Part shown: one piece after another, positions 45,480-57,071 of the stretch
Layout of the letters: the number at the start of each line of letters is the position of its first letter
Numbering within the stretch: position 1 is the stretch's first letter
DNA from: Modestobacter italicus
GTDB lineage: Bacteria > Actinomycetota > Actinomycetes > Mycobacteriales > Geodermatophilaceae
Assembly (NCBI RefSeq): GCF_000306785.1
Contig: NC_017955.1
Location: 1,054,001 to 1,118,000, forward strand
DNA length: 64,000 bases
Direction of reading: 5' to 3'
Made by a program: the position numbers and the translations under genes
The notes under the pieces: generated by a model
The model's input: the letters and a program-made list of their open reading frames with translations, nothing else
What the model was told of the DNA's origin: nothing
The model's database searches: none

Positions 45480-45869
45480 CTACGGCGTCTGCACGACGAC
45501 CAGCGTGTTCCCGTCCGGGTCGCGGAAGGTGAACATCGGCGGGACCTGCGGCCCCATGTCGATCAGCTCGGCGTCGACGTCGGCCCCGGCGGCGCGCAGG
45601 GCGGCGTGGTCGGCCGCGGCGTCCGTCGTCGCCAGCCGGATGCCGGTGTCCATGCCGGACGTCCCGTCCTCCCGGCGGACCAGCGCGAGCGTGGTCGAGG
45701 CACCGGGCGGCGCGACCTCCAGCCACCGGGCGCCGGGACCGTAGGAGCCGTCGAGCCGCACCTCGCAGCCCAGGACGCCGGCGTAGAAGGCCAGCGCCCG
45801 GTCCTGGTCGGTGACCGGCACGGCCACGGTGTGCACGGCGGTGAGGTGGGTGCGGGTGCTGCTGGTCAT
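45480..45869 (-). CDS. VOC-family protein
   Basis: 129 residues from ATG 45867-45869, with GGGAGGACGTC upstream. A glyoxalase-superfamily protein: VHTVAVPVTDQDRALAFYAG, LGCEVRLDG, then MFTFRDPDGNTLVVVQTP with the usual terminal DPDGN. It resembles the small phenazine-resistance/EhpR-like members; the ligand is unknown. It sits in a short operon with the YjbR-like gene. Confidence 0.87.
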   Translation of the reverse strand: MTSSTRTHLTAVHTVAVPVTDQDRALAFYAGVLGCEVRLDGSYGPGARWLEVAPPGASTTLALVRREDGTSGMDTGIRLATTDAAADHAALRAAGADVDAELIDMGPQVPPMFTFRDPDGNTLVVVQTP

Positions 45870-45949
45870 GACGTCCTCCCGAGGTGGTGGTCGCGGTGGA
45901 GACCGCCCCGGCCGGCCGAACTCATCGGGCCGGCGGTCAGGATGGCGGC

Positions 45950-46147
45950 ATGAACGTGTTCACCGACTACGCCGAGACCCACTGGGTGCCCATCAACGGC
46001 GACATGGTCACCGTGCAGACCGTCGACGCGACGGGGAGGCGGGAGACGCACGTGCTCTCGGTGCCGGACGCGCTCGCCCAGTTCAAGGTCAAGTACCCGT
46101 TCGTGGACGACGCCCAGGCCGCTGCCCTCTTCGCCCAGGGCGGCTGA
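45950..46147 (+). CDS. Small hypothetical protein, 65 residues
   Basis: Starts at ATG 45950, preceded by GTCAGGATGG. The product (NVFTDYAETHWVPINGDMVT, VQTVDATGRRETHVLSVPDA, ending DDAQAAALFAQGG) looks like a folded acidic domain without signal or membrane segment. I do not recognise the family. It lies 43 bp before the SGNH hydrolase gene on the same strand. Confidence 0.7.
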   Translation: MNVFTDYAETHWVPINGDMVTVQTVDATGRRETHVLSVPDALAQFKVKYPFVDDAQAAALFAQGG

Positions 46148-46190
46148 CGGAGCCGGGATGAGGCCCGGGGCGGGGGCGGTTGCACCAGGC

Positions 46191-46796
46191 ATGCGCTTCC
46201 TCGTCCTCGGTGACTCGCTCGCCTTCGGCACCGGTGCCACCGGCCCGCAGGACACCCTCGGCGCCCGGCTGACCCGCGCGCTGACCGAGGCCGGCTCCAC
46301 CGTCGAGCTGCACGTCGTCGCGGTGCCCGGCGCCACCTCCCTCGACCTCGCCGCGCAGCTCCAGCGGGCCGCCGCCGTCGACGCGGACCTGGCGCTGCTG
46401 GTCGTCGGTGCGAACGACCTGACCCGCCAGGTGCCGCCGGCCCGGGCCGCGGCCGCACTCGGTGCAGCGGTGCGCGAGCTGCGCGCCCGCGGCACCGAGG
46501 TGCTCGTCGTCCCGACGCCGGACCTCTCCTCGGTGGCCTGGGTCCCGCCGGCGTTCCGCGCCGTGGTGGCCGGCATCTGCGACCAGTCGCGGGCCCGGCA
46601 GACCGCCGCCGCGGAGGCCGCCGGGGGAGTCGTCGTCCCGGTCCCGCCGGAGCTCACCGCCCGGTTCGCCGGCGACCCGTCGCTGTTCTCCGCCGACCGG
46701 TTCCATCCCTCCTCGGCCGGCTACGCGCTGGTGGCCGACGCGCTCGCGCCGCGGCTGCTCGAGCTGGTCACCCGCCGGGAGGACGACGCCGCCTGA
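46191..46796 (+). CDS. SGNH/GDSL-family hydrolase
   Basis: 201 residues from ATG 46191. SGNH blocks are visible: block I FLVLGDSLAFGTG with the nucleophile Ser, block III VVGANDLTRQV (Gly-x-Asn-Asp), and block V DRFHPSSAGYALVADAL with catalytic Asp and His. Without a signal peptide it is probably a cytoplasmic esterase or lipase-like enzyme. The substrate is unknown. Its stop is next to the convergent DUF393 gene. Confidence 0.92.
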   Translation: MRFLVLGDSLAFGTGATGPQDTLGARLTRALTEAGSTVELHVVAVPGATSLDLAAQLQRAAAVDADLALLVVGANDLTRQVPPARAAAALGAAVRELRARGTEVLVVPTPDLSSVAWVPPAFRAVVAGICDQSRARQTAAAEAAGGVVVPVPPELTARFAGDPSLFSADRFHPSSAGYALVADALAPRLLELVTRREDDAA

Positions 46797-47183
46797 TCAG
46801 GCCGCCGGCGGGGGCATCCGGCAGGCCGCGGTGCCACCGGGCAGCCGGTGCCGGTTGGCCGCGACCAGCCGGTAGACGAAAGGAGCCACCCAGCGCAGCG
46901 GCGGCAGCGAGAGCAGCACGCCGGCCAGCGACCACGGCGCGCCGGCTGCCCGGAGCGCCAGGGCCACCGCCGGCGCACCGCCGGCCACCGCGCCGTCCGG
47001 GCCGATCCACAGCACCTCGGACCGGGCACGTTCCTCGGTGACCCCGGCGGCGGCCAGGTCGGTCCACTGCCAGGGGACGACCTGGACGTCGGCGGGCAGC
47101 ACGCGACGGGCGAGGTCGGCCGAGCGGGTGCAGAAGGCGCAGTCGCCGTCGAAGACGAGCGTGGGGGCGGGCACGGGTCCCAT
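46797..47183 (-). CDS. DUF393 / thiol-disulfide oxidoreductase DCC-family protein
   Basis: 128 residues from ATG 47181-47183. The family hallmark is at the N-terminus: LVFDGDCAFCTRSADLARRV, the DxxCxxC-type motif that gives the name DCC. It continues with VPWQWTDLAAAGVTEERARS and a hydrophobic helix (APWSLAGVLLSLPPLRWVAP). A redox role is presumed from the motif. It follows the endonuclease/phosphatase gene after 9 bp and is probably cotranscribed. Confidence 0.9.
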   Translation of the reverse strand: MGPVPAPTLVFDGDCAFCTRSADLARRVLPADVQVVPWQWTDLAAAGVTEERARSEVLWIGPDGAVAGGAPAVALALRAAGAPWSLAGVLLSLPPLRWVAPFVYRLVAANRHRLPGGTAACRMPPPAA

Positions 47184-47192
47184 GGTCCTCGC

Positions 47193-47954
47193 TCAGCCCA
47201 GGTCGACGGTGAGCGCGCGGTGGTCCGACAGCGGCAGCGCCGGCGCGGACACCGCGGTGACCGAGGCGAACGACCCGCGCAGCAGCACGTGGTCCAGCTG
47301 CCGGTCCGGCTCGTCGAGCGGGAAGGTCAGGCCGCCGGCCAGCGGCTCCCAGCCGGTGATCGCGGTCGGCGTCGGCGGGGTCATGTTCAGGTCGCCCATC
47401 AGCACCAGCGGGCCGGGGAACGCGTCCAGGTCTCGGCGCAGCCGGCGCAGCTGCCGCCGGTTCCACCCCGGCACGAACGACAGGTGGGTGTTGACCACGG
47501 TCAGCTGGCCGTGCGGGGTCTCGACCACCGCGATCACGGCGGCCCGCGGCTCCTCGTCGACCACGATCACCTTGCGCGGACCGGGCAGCCACATCGGGAA
47601 GCGGAAGGGGATGGCGGGCAGCCGGACCACCTGCCAGGAGCGCACCGGGTACCGGGACAGCAGCGCGATGCCGTACTCCGCCGTCCCCGGCTGCTCGCGC
47701 CCGGTCGCGGCCATCCAGGTGGCCCCCGGCGTGCCCGCGATCGCCGCGACGAACCGGTGGGCCCCGGCGCCCATCGCCTCGGCGGCCACCGCGGTGAGGT
47801 CGGCGTGGTGCGAGCGCGGTTGCTCCCGGTCGACCTCCTGCAGCGCCAGGACGTCGGCGTCCAGCGTCGCCACGGCGGCGGCGAACCGGTCGACGTCCAC
47901 CCGGTCGTCGGTCAGGGAGCGTCCGTGCAGGATGTTGAAGGTCGCGAGGCGCAC
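47193..47954 (-). CDS. Endonuclease/exonuclease/phosphatase-family protein
   Basis: 253 residues. A DNase I-like fold: MRLATFNILHGRSL at the N-terminus with metal Asn, DADVLALQEVDREQPRSHHA with metal Glu, VVNTHLSFVPGWNRRQ, LVLMGDLNMTPP and LPLSDHRALTVDLG with the terminal Asp-His. Members cleave phosphodiesters in DNA, RNA, lipids or inositol phosphates. There is no signal peptide, so the target is uncertain. Confidence 0.92.
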   Translation of the reverse strand: MRLATFNILHGRSLTDDRVDVDRFAAAVATLDADVLALQEVDREQPRSHHADLTAVAAEAMGAGAHRFVAAIAGTPGATWMAATGREQPGTAEYGIALLSRYPVRSWQVVRLPAIPFRFPMWLPGPRKVIVVDEEPRAAVIAVVETPHGQLTVVNTHLSFVPGWNRRQLRRLRRDLDAFPGPLVLMGDLNMTPPTPTAITGWEPLAGGLTFPLDEPDRQLDHVLLRGSFASVTAVSAPALPLSDHRALTVDLG

Positions 47955-48020
47955 GCGTGACCGCTACCCGCCCGGGTAGTGCCTCAACTCGATCCGACCC
48001 CTGACCGTGGAGAGTGCTGC

Positions 48021-48566
48021 GTGCCCGCCGACCGCGACGCCCTGCGCGGGGCGCTCAAGCGCACCGCGTCCGCGCTGAAGGCCGGCGGGGTGCCCTTCGC
48101 CCTGGCCGGTGGCTACGCGCTGTGGGCGCACGGCGCGCCCGAGTCGGAGAACGACGTCGACTTCGTCGTCGCCGAGGAGGACACCGAGCGGGCGGTGCAC
48201 GTGCTGGAGGAGGCCGGGTTCGCGGTGACCCGGCCGCCGGAGGACTGGCTGTTCAAGGTCGGCTGCGACGGTGCCGAGGTCGACGTGCTGCACCGGGTCG
48301 TCGGCGAGCCGGTCGGGCCGGCGCTGATCGAGCGGTCCACGGACATGGACCTGCTGGGCATCCGGCTGCCGGTGCTGCCGGCCACCGACCTGCTGTCCAG
48401 CAAGCTGCGGTCGATGACCGAGCACTACTGCGACTTCGGCCGGCTGCTCCCGCACGTCCGCGCCGTCCGGGAGCAGCTGGACTGGGACCGGCTGCGCAGC
48501 GAGGTGGCCGGCAACGACTTCGCCGTCACCTTCCTGTTCCTCACCGACCGGCTCGGCATCAGTTGA
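48021..48566 (+). CDS. Nucleotidyltransferase-fold protein
   Basis: 181 residues from GTG 48021 with GGAG upstream. Residues about 20-60 show the polymerase-beta-like nucleotidyltransferase pattern: FALAGGYALWAHGAPESEND then VDFVVAEED (GG...H.G...xxDxDF). A helical C-terminal half follows (SSKLRSMTEHYCDFGRLLPH). Similar proteins include orphan MNT-type antitoxins and AbiEii-like enzymes, but no HEPN or AbiEi partner is adjacent, so a toxin role is not supported. The stop codon lies in the first bases of a nested hairpin element. Confidence 0.8.
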   Translation: MPADRDALRGALKRTASALKAGGVPFALAGGYALWAHGAPESENDVDFVVAEEDTERAVHVLEEAGFAVTRPPEDWLFKVGCDGAEVDVLHRVVGEPVGPALIERSTDMDLLGIRLPVLPATDLLSSKLRSMTEHYCDFGRLLPHVRAVREQLDWDRLRSEVAGNDFAVTFLFLTDRLGIS

Positions 48567-48622
48567 AGGACCCCGTCCCTCTCGTCCCTCGCGAGCTCGG
48601 GACGAGCCTCCGGACGGGGCCG
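48565..48622. repeat. Nested double-hairpin element, copy C
   Basis: Outer stem CCCCGTCC (48571-48578) pairs with GGACGGGG (48612-48619). Inner stem CTCGTCCC (48581-48588) pairs with GGGACGAG (48599-48606), around TCGCGAGCTC, the complement of the copy A loop. It begins GAAGGACC within the nucleotidyltransferase stop codon. All 16 stem pairs are Watson-Crick. Confidence 0.62.
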
Positions 48623-48629
48623 GACGACG

Positions 48630-48665
48630 AACGGGCCGGCACCCCCAGTGGGGTGCCGGCCCGTT
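48630..48665. terminator. Perfect 16-bp stem-loop between convergent genes
   Basis: AACGGGCCGGCACCCC (48630-48645) pairs fully with GGGGTGCCGGCCCGTT (48650-48665) around CAGT. It lies between the convergent nucleotidyltransferase and sdhB genes and can end transcription from both sides. The arms begin and end with AA/TT. Confidence 0.75.
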
Positions 48666-48680
48666 CGACGGGGTCCTCGT

Positions 48681-49432
48681 TCAGCTGGCCGGGACCGCTC
48701 CTGCCCGGAGTGCGCCGAGCAGGTCGTGGTTCAGCCGGGAGATGGTCTCCATCGAGATGCCCTTCGGGCACACCGCGGAGCACTCGCCGATGTTGGTGCA
48801 GCCGCCGAAGTCCTCGGCGTCCTGCTGGCCCACCATCCGCAGCACCCGGGCGTCCCGCTCCGGCTGGCCCTGCGGCAGCAGCCCGAGGTGGGAGACCTTC
48901 GCGGCGGTGAACAGCATCGCCGAGCCGTTCGGGCAGGCGGCGACGCAGGCGCCGCAGCCGATGCAGGTGGCGGCGTCGAACGCGGCGTCGGAGTCCTTCT
49001 TCGGCACCGGGGTGGCGTGCGCCTCCGGCGCCGTGCCGGTCGGGGCGCTGATGAAGCCACCGGCGGAGATGATCCGGTCGAAGGCCGACCGGTCGACGAC
49101 GAGGTCCTTGACCACCGGGAAGCCACCGGAGCGCCACGGCTCGATGTCGATGACGTCGCCGTCCTTGAACGACCGCATGTGCAGCTGGCACACCGTCGCC
49201 TGCTCCGGACCGTGCGCGACGCCGTCGATCATCAGGCCGCAGGAACCGCAGATGCCCTCACGGCAGTCGTGGTCGAAGGCGATCGGGTCGTCGCCGTCCA
49301 GGATGAGCTTCTCGTTGAGCACGTCGAGCATCTCGAGGAAGGACATGTCGGGCGAGACGTCGGTGACGTGGTAGCTCACCATCTTGCCCTTCTTGACGGG
49401 GCTGACCTGCCGCCAGATCTTGAGGGTCAAGT

Positions 49433-49436
<4 letters not shown>
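48681..49436 (-). CDS. sdhB: Succinate dehydrogenase iron-sulfur subunit
   Basis: 251 residues. Electron-transfer subunit of complex II. The [2Fe-2S] cysteines are in [13 protein letters not shown] (C58, C63, C66) with C83; the [4Fe-4S]/[3Fe-4S] sets are in [14 protein letters not shown] and [14 protein letters not shown]. These match the B-type fumarate reductase/SDH group rather than mitochondrial-type SdhB. It overlaps sdhA by 4 bp and ends the sdhCAB operon; a strong terminator lies 16 bp beyond its stop. Confidence 0.96.
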
Positions 49437-51379
<1,943 letters not shown>

Positions 51380-51392
51380 GGCTGTGACTCCG

Positions 51393-52103
51393 TCAGTCGA
51401 TGAGGCCGAAGGCGATGGACAGCGGCACGAGGATGAAGCCGACGGTGATCAGCCCGGACACCACGTAGGCGATGCCGTTGACCGCGCGCTCGCGGCGCTT
51501 GTTGGTCTGCCCCAGCGTCTGGGTGGCGGCGAAGATGCCGTGCCGCAGGTGCAGGCCGAGCAGGATCATCGAGACCACGTAGAACAGCGTGATCGGGATG
51601 TTCGAGAAGCTGGCGATCAACCGGTCGTAGGGCGTCGTACCGGTGCCGGCCGGGTTCACCACACCGAAGGTGAGGTCGAGGATGTGCCAGATGATGAACA
51701 GCGCCAGGATCAGGCCGCCCCAGCGCACCGTGCGCGACGCGAAGCTCTGCTGCACGCGCTTCTTGGTCACGTAGGGCACCGGCCGGGCCCGCCGGGCCTG
51801 GCGCCACAGCGAGATGGCCGCCCAGAAGTGCGCCACCACCGAGACCAGCAGGACGAGCCGGATGATCCACAGCGTCGTCTGCTCCGGCACGGCCGGCTCA
51901 CCGATCGTGCGGATCCAGTGCGAGTACCCGTTGAACTCATCGGCGCCCTGGAACGCGTGCAGGTTGCCGATCATGTGCGCGATCAAGTAGAGGATCATGA
52001 TGATCCCGGTGACCGCCATGACGGCCTTCTTGACCACCGAGTTGCTGAACTTCCCGGGCTTCCGGGTCGTGCGTGGAGCCTGCTGCGTCGTCACTGTCGC
52101 CAC
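51393..52103 (-). CDS. sdhC: Succinate dehydrogenase cytochrome b subunit
   Basis: 236 residues from GTG 52101-52103. Membrane anchor with five helices (e.g. [59 protein letters not shown]) and several helix His residues ([23 protein letters not shown]) for two b hemes. This is the single-anchor B-type form that works with menaquinone. It is first in sdhCAB. A partial IdeR/DtxR-like sequence lies about 60 bp upstream. Confidence 0.93.
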   Translation of the reverse strand: MATVTTQQAPRTTRKPGKFSNSVVKKAVMAVTGIIMILYLIAHMIGNLHAFQGADEFNGYSHWIRTIGEPAVPEQTTLWIIRLVLLVSVVAHFWAAISLWRQARRARPVPYVTKKRVQQSFASRTVRWGGLILALFIIWHILDLTFGVVNPAGTGTTPYDRLIASFSNIPITLFYVVSMILLGLHLRHGIFAATQTLGQTNKRRERAVNGIAYVVSGLITVGFILVPLSIAFGLID

Positions 52104-52161
52104 AGCGCCACGGTAAGCCCACTGCACACATGACACCCAGGTGAACCGGTCGTGACACACC

Positions 52162-52180
52162 TCATGTAAGGCCACCCTCA
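52162..52180. promoter_or_regulatory. Weak IdeR/DtxR-like site upstream of sdhCAB
   Basis: TCATGTAAGGCCACCCTCA matches the 19-bp iron box consensus TTAGGTTAGGCTAACCTAA at 13 positions. It lies between sdhC and the divergent sulfite-oxidase-like gene. The match is well below the box at 53726, so it is only a candidate. Confidence 0.25.
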
Positions 52181-52325
52181 CCTGCGGGTTCCTCGTCCGG
52201 GGGAACGAGGCGGGGCGGCGCGGTGTTCCCCGGGCCGCTGCAGACAAGGGCGCCGGGCGTGCGCGAAGATCGCCGGTGACCGGACCGAGCGCCCCCCGAG
52301 GGGCCCTGCAGAACGGACCAGAGAC

Positions 52326-52929
<604 letters not shown>

Positions 52930-52937
<8 letters not shown>

Positions 52938-53703
52938 GGACGGGCCGGCGCCGACGCCCCTGGGCGCCGGGGGTGGGCCGCCCAGCGGGGCGGTCGCGCC
53001 GGCGGGTGGCTGGCGCACCGCGACGGTCTCCGGCGTCCGCCGTCCGGTGGCCCGTTCGGTGGAGCTGCGGCTCGACGTCCACGACCGGGTCGACCACCTG
53101 CCCGGGCAGCACTACGTCGTCCGGCTGACCGCCGAGGACGGGTACACCGCGCAGCGGTCCTACTCGGTGGCCTCCGCGCCGGGTGACCCCCTGGTCGAGC
53201 TGTTCGTCGAGCGGCTGGACGACGGCGAGGTCTCGCCGTACCTCACCGACGTCGTCGAGCCCGGCGACGAGCTGGAGGTGCGCGGGCCGATCGGCGGCTG
53301 GTTCGTCTGGGACGGCACCACCCCGGCGCTGCTGGTCGGCGGCGGCACCGGCGTCGTCCCGCTGGTGGCGATGGTCCGGCACGCCCGCGACCTGGGCCGG
53401 CTGGACCTGCTGCGGGTCGCGGTGTCGGCGCGCACGCTCGCCGAGCTGCCCTACGCCGACGAGCTCGCCGAGGCCGGCGCGCTGGTCGTCACCACCCGCG
53501 AGGCGCACGGCATCCGGCCGGCGGCCCGGCTCACCGCGATGGACCTCCTGCCGCTGTGGGAGGAGGGCCAGACCGCGTTCGTCTGCGGCTCGGCCGGTTT
53601 CGCCGAGGCGGCGAGCCAGCTGCTGGTCGGGCTGGGCATCCCGGCGGCCGCGGTGCGGGTGGAGCGGTTCGGCCCCTCGGCGCTGGAGCTGCCCAAGCGC
53701 TGA
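52930..53703 (+). CDS. FAD-dependent ferredoxin-reductase-type oxidoreductase
   Basis: 257 residues from GTG 52930. FNR superfamily: FAD motif RSYSVASAPGDP after the barrel, NAD(P) motif LLVGGGTGVVPLVAMVRHA, and the C-terminal AFVCGSAGFAEAASQLLVGL. No 2Fe-2S domain is attached. The 8-bp overlap with the molybdoprotein gene implies a two-component electron-transfer system; the pair recurs in actinobacteria as I recall. Confidence 0.92.
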
Positions 53704-53725
53704 CGGCCCCGTGCACGGCGACTCC

Positions 53726-53744
53726 TTAGGGCAGGCTAACCTCA
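53726..53744 (+). promoter_or_regulatory. IdeR/DtxR iron box
   Basis: TTAGGGCAGGCTAACCTCA matches the consensus TTAGGTTAGGCTAACCTAA at 16 of 19 positions and lies 30 bp before the GTG/ATG start region of the siderophore-binding lipoprotein. It predicts repression in iron-replete cells. Confidence 0.82.
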
Positions 53745-53774
53745 GGTCACCTGTCCTGATCATGAGGAGTCGCC

Positions 53775-54782
53775 GTGCCCCGCCGTCCCGTCCGTGCCCT
53801 CGCCCTCGCCGGCGTGCTCTCCGCCGTCGCCGGCCTGACCGCCTGCGGCGGGGACGAGGAGGAGGCGGAGGCCAGCGCCACCGCCGCGACCGACGGCGCG
53901 TTCCCGGTGAGCATCGAGAACAAGTTCGGCACCACCGAGATCGAGGCCGAGCCGCAGCGCGTGGTCACCGTCGGCTTCAACGACGAGGACTTCGTGCTGG
54001 CCCTCGGGGTCACCCCGGTCGGCGTCCGCGAGCTCCTGGGCGACTACGACGCCCCCTCGCGCCCCTGGGCCCAGGAGCAGCTCGACGGCGCGGAGCTCCC
54101 GACCGTGGGCGGGGAGGAGATCGACGTCGAGGCCGTCGCCGCGCTCGACCCCGACCTGATCATCGGCGTCTACTCCTTCATGGACCAGGCGGTCTACGAC
54201 CAGCTGTCCGGCATCGCGCCGACGCTCGCGCAGACCGACGAGTACGCCGACGGCGCCACCCCGTGGCAGGAGCAGACCCTGCTCACCGGCCAGGCGCTGG
54301 GCAAGGACGACGAGGCGCAGCAGCTCGTCGACGACGTCGAGGGCCGGTTCGACGAGGCGACCAGCGAGAACCCCTCCTTCGCCGGGACCAGCATCGCGGT
54401 CGACCTGACCGGGGTCGGCTCGGGCCACTACCTGCTCGGCCGCGACGACCTGCGCACCCAGTTCTTCAGCGACCTGGGCTTCGCCGTGCCGGACACCAGC
54501 ACCGACGTGAGCCAGGAGCGGCTGGACCTGCTGGAGGCCGACGTGCTCGCGGTGAACGGGTACGACGAGGCCGACGCCGCCGCGGACAGCCTGTTCTCCG
54601 GCCTCGACGTCGTCACCCAGGGCCGGACGGTGCTGCTGGGCGGCTACTCCAGCGCCGTGTCCGCCGCGCTCGGCTTCGGCAGCCCGCTGTCGCTGCCCTA
54701 CCTCATCGACGAGGTCGTGCCGGCGCTCGCCGCCGCCGCCGACGGCGACCCGGCCACCGCGGTCGCGCAGCCCGCGGCATGA
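53775..54782 (+). CDS. Iron-siderophore ABC transporter substrate-binding lipoprotein
   Basis: 335 residues from GTG 53775. A lipoprotein signal ends at the lipobox LTAC (C24). The mature part is a class III (FecB/FepB-type) binding protein: FGTTEIEAEPQRVVTVGFND, LDPDLIIGVYSFMDQAVYDQ, APTLAQTDEYADGATPWQEQ and YLLGRDDLRTQFFSDLGF. It captures ferric siderophores outside the membrane. No permease or ATPase gene is adjacent, so it works with a transporter encoded elsewhere. The upstream iron box supports the role. Confidence 0.94.
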   Translation: MPRRPVRALALAGVLSAVAGLTACGGDEEEAEASATAATDGAFPVSIENKFGTTEIEAEPQRVVTVGFNDEDFVLALGVTPVGVRELLGDYDAPSRPWAQEQLDGAELPTVGGEEIDVEAVAALDPDLIIGVYSFMDQAVYDQLSGIAPTLAQTDEYADGATPWQEQTLLTGQALGKDDEAQQLVDDVEGRFDEATSENPSFAGTSIAVDLTGVGSGHYLLGRDDLRTQFFSDLGFAVPDTSTDVSQERLDLLEADVLAVNGYDEADAAADSLFSGLDVVTQGRTVLLGGYSSAVSAALGFGSPLSLPYLIDEVVPALAAAADGDPATAVAQPAA

Positions 54783-54786
54783 CGCA

Positions 54787-54824
54787 CGACGGGCCCGGTG
54801 CGCAGCTGCGCACCGGGCCCGTCG
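54787..54824. terminator. Perfect 38-bp palindrome between convergent genes
   Basis: The run from CGACGGGCCCGGTGCGCAG to CTGCGCACCGGGCCCGTCG is perfectly self-complementary (54787-54824). It begins 4 bp after the binding-protein stop and ends 9 bp before the catalase stop, so it can terminate both. Confidence 0.75.
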
Positions 54825-54833
54825 GGTCGTCGC

Positions 54834-56945
54834 TCAGCCGACCGGCGGCACCGCGCTCGAGGTCACGAGCGCCGCACGGTCCCAGACCCGGTGCAGGGAC
54901 AGGGCCGCGATCACGTCTGCCGCGAGCGCTGCGCCGCTGTCCGCGCTGAGCACCCCCGGGCCGGTGGTGTCGATGCCGGCGGCGGTGAGCACCTCGGCGC
55001 CGTCGCCCCAGGTGCCGAAGGCCTTCAGCTGCCGGAATGCCTCGTGCAGCAGCACGACGGCCTTGATGTCCTTCTCCTTCGGTGCGCCGTCGGCGACCAC
55101 GACCGCGTCGAACTCGATCGACCGGGCCGTGACGTAGGTGCGCTCGACGACCTGCTGGGTCTTCCCGCTGCCGAGCTCGCCGCCGGCGGGTGCCAGCACC
55201 TTGACCTGCGCCCCAGCCGCCTCGATCGCCTCGCGGAACGCGGCGATGCCGGCCAGGTCGGCGTCCGGCCCGGCGATGACCGCGACCTGGCGGCCGTCGA
55301 CCGGGTGGGTCTGCCCCGTCACCTGCGAGAGCGCGGGGGAGGCCTCGAGGTGCTCGACCAGGTCCGGCTCCGGGGCGGGCAGCCCCAGGCCGGCGGCGAC
55401 CCTCGCGCACAGCTCGGTGTCGATCTTGGCCAGGACGCCGAGCGCCCGGACCTTGATCTCCTTCTCGTAGACCTTGCCGAGCTCGAACGTGTAGGCCTCG
55501 GTGGTGTGCACCTTCTCCGGCTCGGAGAGGCTCGCGTAGAACATCGCCGCCTGGGAGAAGTGGTCCTCGAACGAGGACTGCGTCTCCCGGACGACGTCGC
55601 CCTCGACGTGCCGCGGCACGGTCACGTAACCGCCGTGCTCCCAGTCGGCCGGCTTCGGCTCGCCGTCGTCGACGGTGTTGGGCAGGTACGGGGCGTCGCC
55701 GGTGGGGATGCCCTGCTGCATGAACCCGTCGCGCAGGTTGTCGTTCACCGGCGCGTGCGGCCGGTTGACCGGGATCTGCCGCCAGTTCGGCCCGCCGAGG
55801 CGGGTGAGCTGGGTGTCCAGGTAGGAGAAGTTGCGGCCCTGCAGCAGCGGGTCGTTGGTGAACTCGATGCCCGGGACGACGTGGCCGGTGTTGAACGCGA
55901 CCTGCTCGGTCTCGGCGAAGTAGTTCGTCGGGTTGGCGGTGAGCACCAGCTTCCCGATCGGCTGGACCGGGACCATCTCCTCGGGGACGATCTTCGTCGG
56001 GTCGAGCAGGTCGATGCCCTCGTACATCTGCTCGTCATTGTCGGGGAACACCTGCACGCCGAGCTCCCACTCCGGGAACGCGCCGGCCTCGATGGCGTCG
56101 GCCAGGTCGCGGCGGTGGAAGTCCGGGTCGGCGCCGGCGGCGAGCTGCGCCTCCTCCCAGGTGAGGGAGTGCACGCCCAGCTTCGGCGTCCACTTGAACT
56201 GCACGAGCACGGTCTCCCGCGCCTCGTTCACCAGCCGGAAGGTGTGCACGCCGAAGCCCTCCATCATCCGGTAGGAGCGCGGGATGCCCCGGTCGCTCAT
56301 GTTCCAGATCGTGTGGTGGGTGGCCTCGGTGTGCAGGGTGACGAAGTCCCAGAACGAGTCGTGCGCCGACTGCGCCTGCGGGATCTCCCGGCTCGGGTTG
56401 GGCTTCCCGGCGTGGATGATGTCCGGGAACTTGATCGCGTCCTGGATGAAGAAGACCGGCATGTTGTTGCCGACCAGGTCCCAATTCCCCTCCTTCGAGT
56501 AGAACTTCACCGCGAACCCGCGGGTGTCCCGGGCGGTGTCGGCGGAGCCGCGCGAGCCCAGCACCGTGGAGAACCGGACGAACACCGGCGTCTCGAGGTC
56601 CTTCTCCGCCAGCACGGCGGCCCGGGTGATCGTCCCGGCGGTCCCGTAGGCGGTGAAGACGCCGTGCGCGGCGGCACCGCGGGCGTGCACCACGCGCTCC
56701 GGGATCCGCTCGTGGTCGAAGGCGTTGATCTTCTCGCGGAGGTGAAAGTCCTCCAGCAGGGTCGGGCCGCGGCGGCCGGCCTTGAGGGAGTGGTCGGTGT
56801 CCGGCAGCCGGACGCCCATCGGGGAGGTCAGGAAGTCCCCGGCCTGGGCGCGCGGGTCGCGTCCGTCCTCCGGCCCCTCGTAGCCGACGCCGGTGGCGCT
56901 GACGGTCTCCGGTGCGGACTGGTCGGGCTTGCGCGCGGGGGGCAT
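54834..56945 (-). CDS. katE: Large-subunit (clade 2) monofunctional catalase
   Basis: 703 residues from ATG 56943-56945. Heme catalase core: distal His in [13 protein letters not shown], Asn in [14 protein letters not shown], and the proximal Tyr in [16 protein letters not shown]. The C-terminal 150 residues add the flavodoxin/DJ-1-like domain ([49 protein letters not shown]) that defines large catalases such as E. coli HPII. It destroys hydrogen peroxide in the cytoplasm. Further in-frame codons upstream lack similarity and were dropped. Confidence 0.96.
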   Translation of the reverse strand: MPPARKPDQSAPETVSATGVGYEGPEDGRDPRAQAGDFLTSPMGVRLPDTDHSLKAGRRGPTLLEDFHLREKINAFDHERIPERVVHARGAAAHGVFTAYGTAGTITRAAVLAEKDLETPVFVRFSTVLGSRGSADTARDTRGFAVKFYSKEGNWDLVGNNMPVFFIQDAIKFPDIIHAGKPNPSREIPQAQSAHDSFWDFVTLHTEATHHTIWNMSDRGIPRSYRMMEGFGVHTFRLVNEARETVLVQFKWTPKLGVHSLTWEEAQLAAGADPDFHRRDLADAIEAGAFPEWELGVQVFPDNDEQMYEGIDLLDPTKIVPEEMVPVQPIGKLVLTANPTNYFAETEQVAFNTGHVVPGIEFTNDPLLQGRNFSYLDTQLTRLGGPNWRQIPVNRPHAPVNDNLRDGFMQQGIPTGDAPYLPNTVDDGEPKPADWEHGGYVTVPRHVEGDVVRETQSSFEDHFSQAAMFYASLSEPEKVHTTEAYTFELGKVYEKEIKVRALGVLAKIDTELCARVAAGLGLPAPEPDLVEHLEASPALSQVTGQTHPVDGRQVAVIAGPDADLAGIAAFREAIEAAGAQVKVLAPAGGELGSGKTQQVVERTYVTARSIEFDAVVVADGAPKEKDIKAVVLLHEAFRQLKAFGTWGDGAEVLTAAGIDTTGPGVLSADSGAALAADVIAALSLHRVWDRAALVTSSAVPPVG

Positions 56946-57071
56946 TGCGGGCTCCTGTGCTCGGAGGTGGACGGCAGTGCCTCCTACCCGGGTGTCGATC
57001 ACGGGGAAACGGAGCGCCGTCCCGCTGCCCGGTCCGCGTTGCCGTCGGGCGGGGTGGGGTAGGCAGTGCGC

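Noticed and set aside
48021..48566. Nucleotidyltransferase as the toxin or antitoxin of an AbiE or MNT/HEPN system
   Set aside because: No AbiEi-like or HEPN partner gene is adjacent on either strand.
54798..57062. A 754-codon plus-strand frame opposite the catalase gene
   Set aside because: It is antisense to a catalase with all catalytic residues intact, and its own product matches no family.
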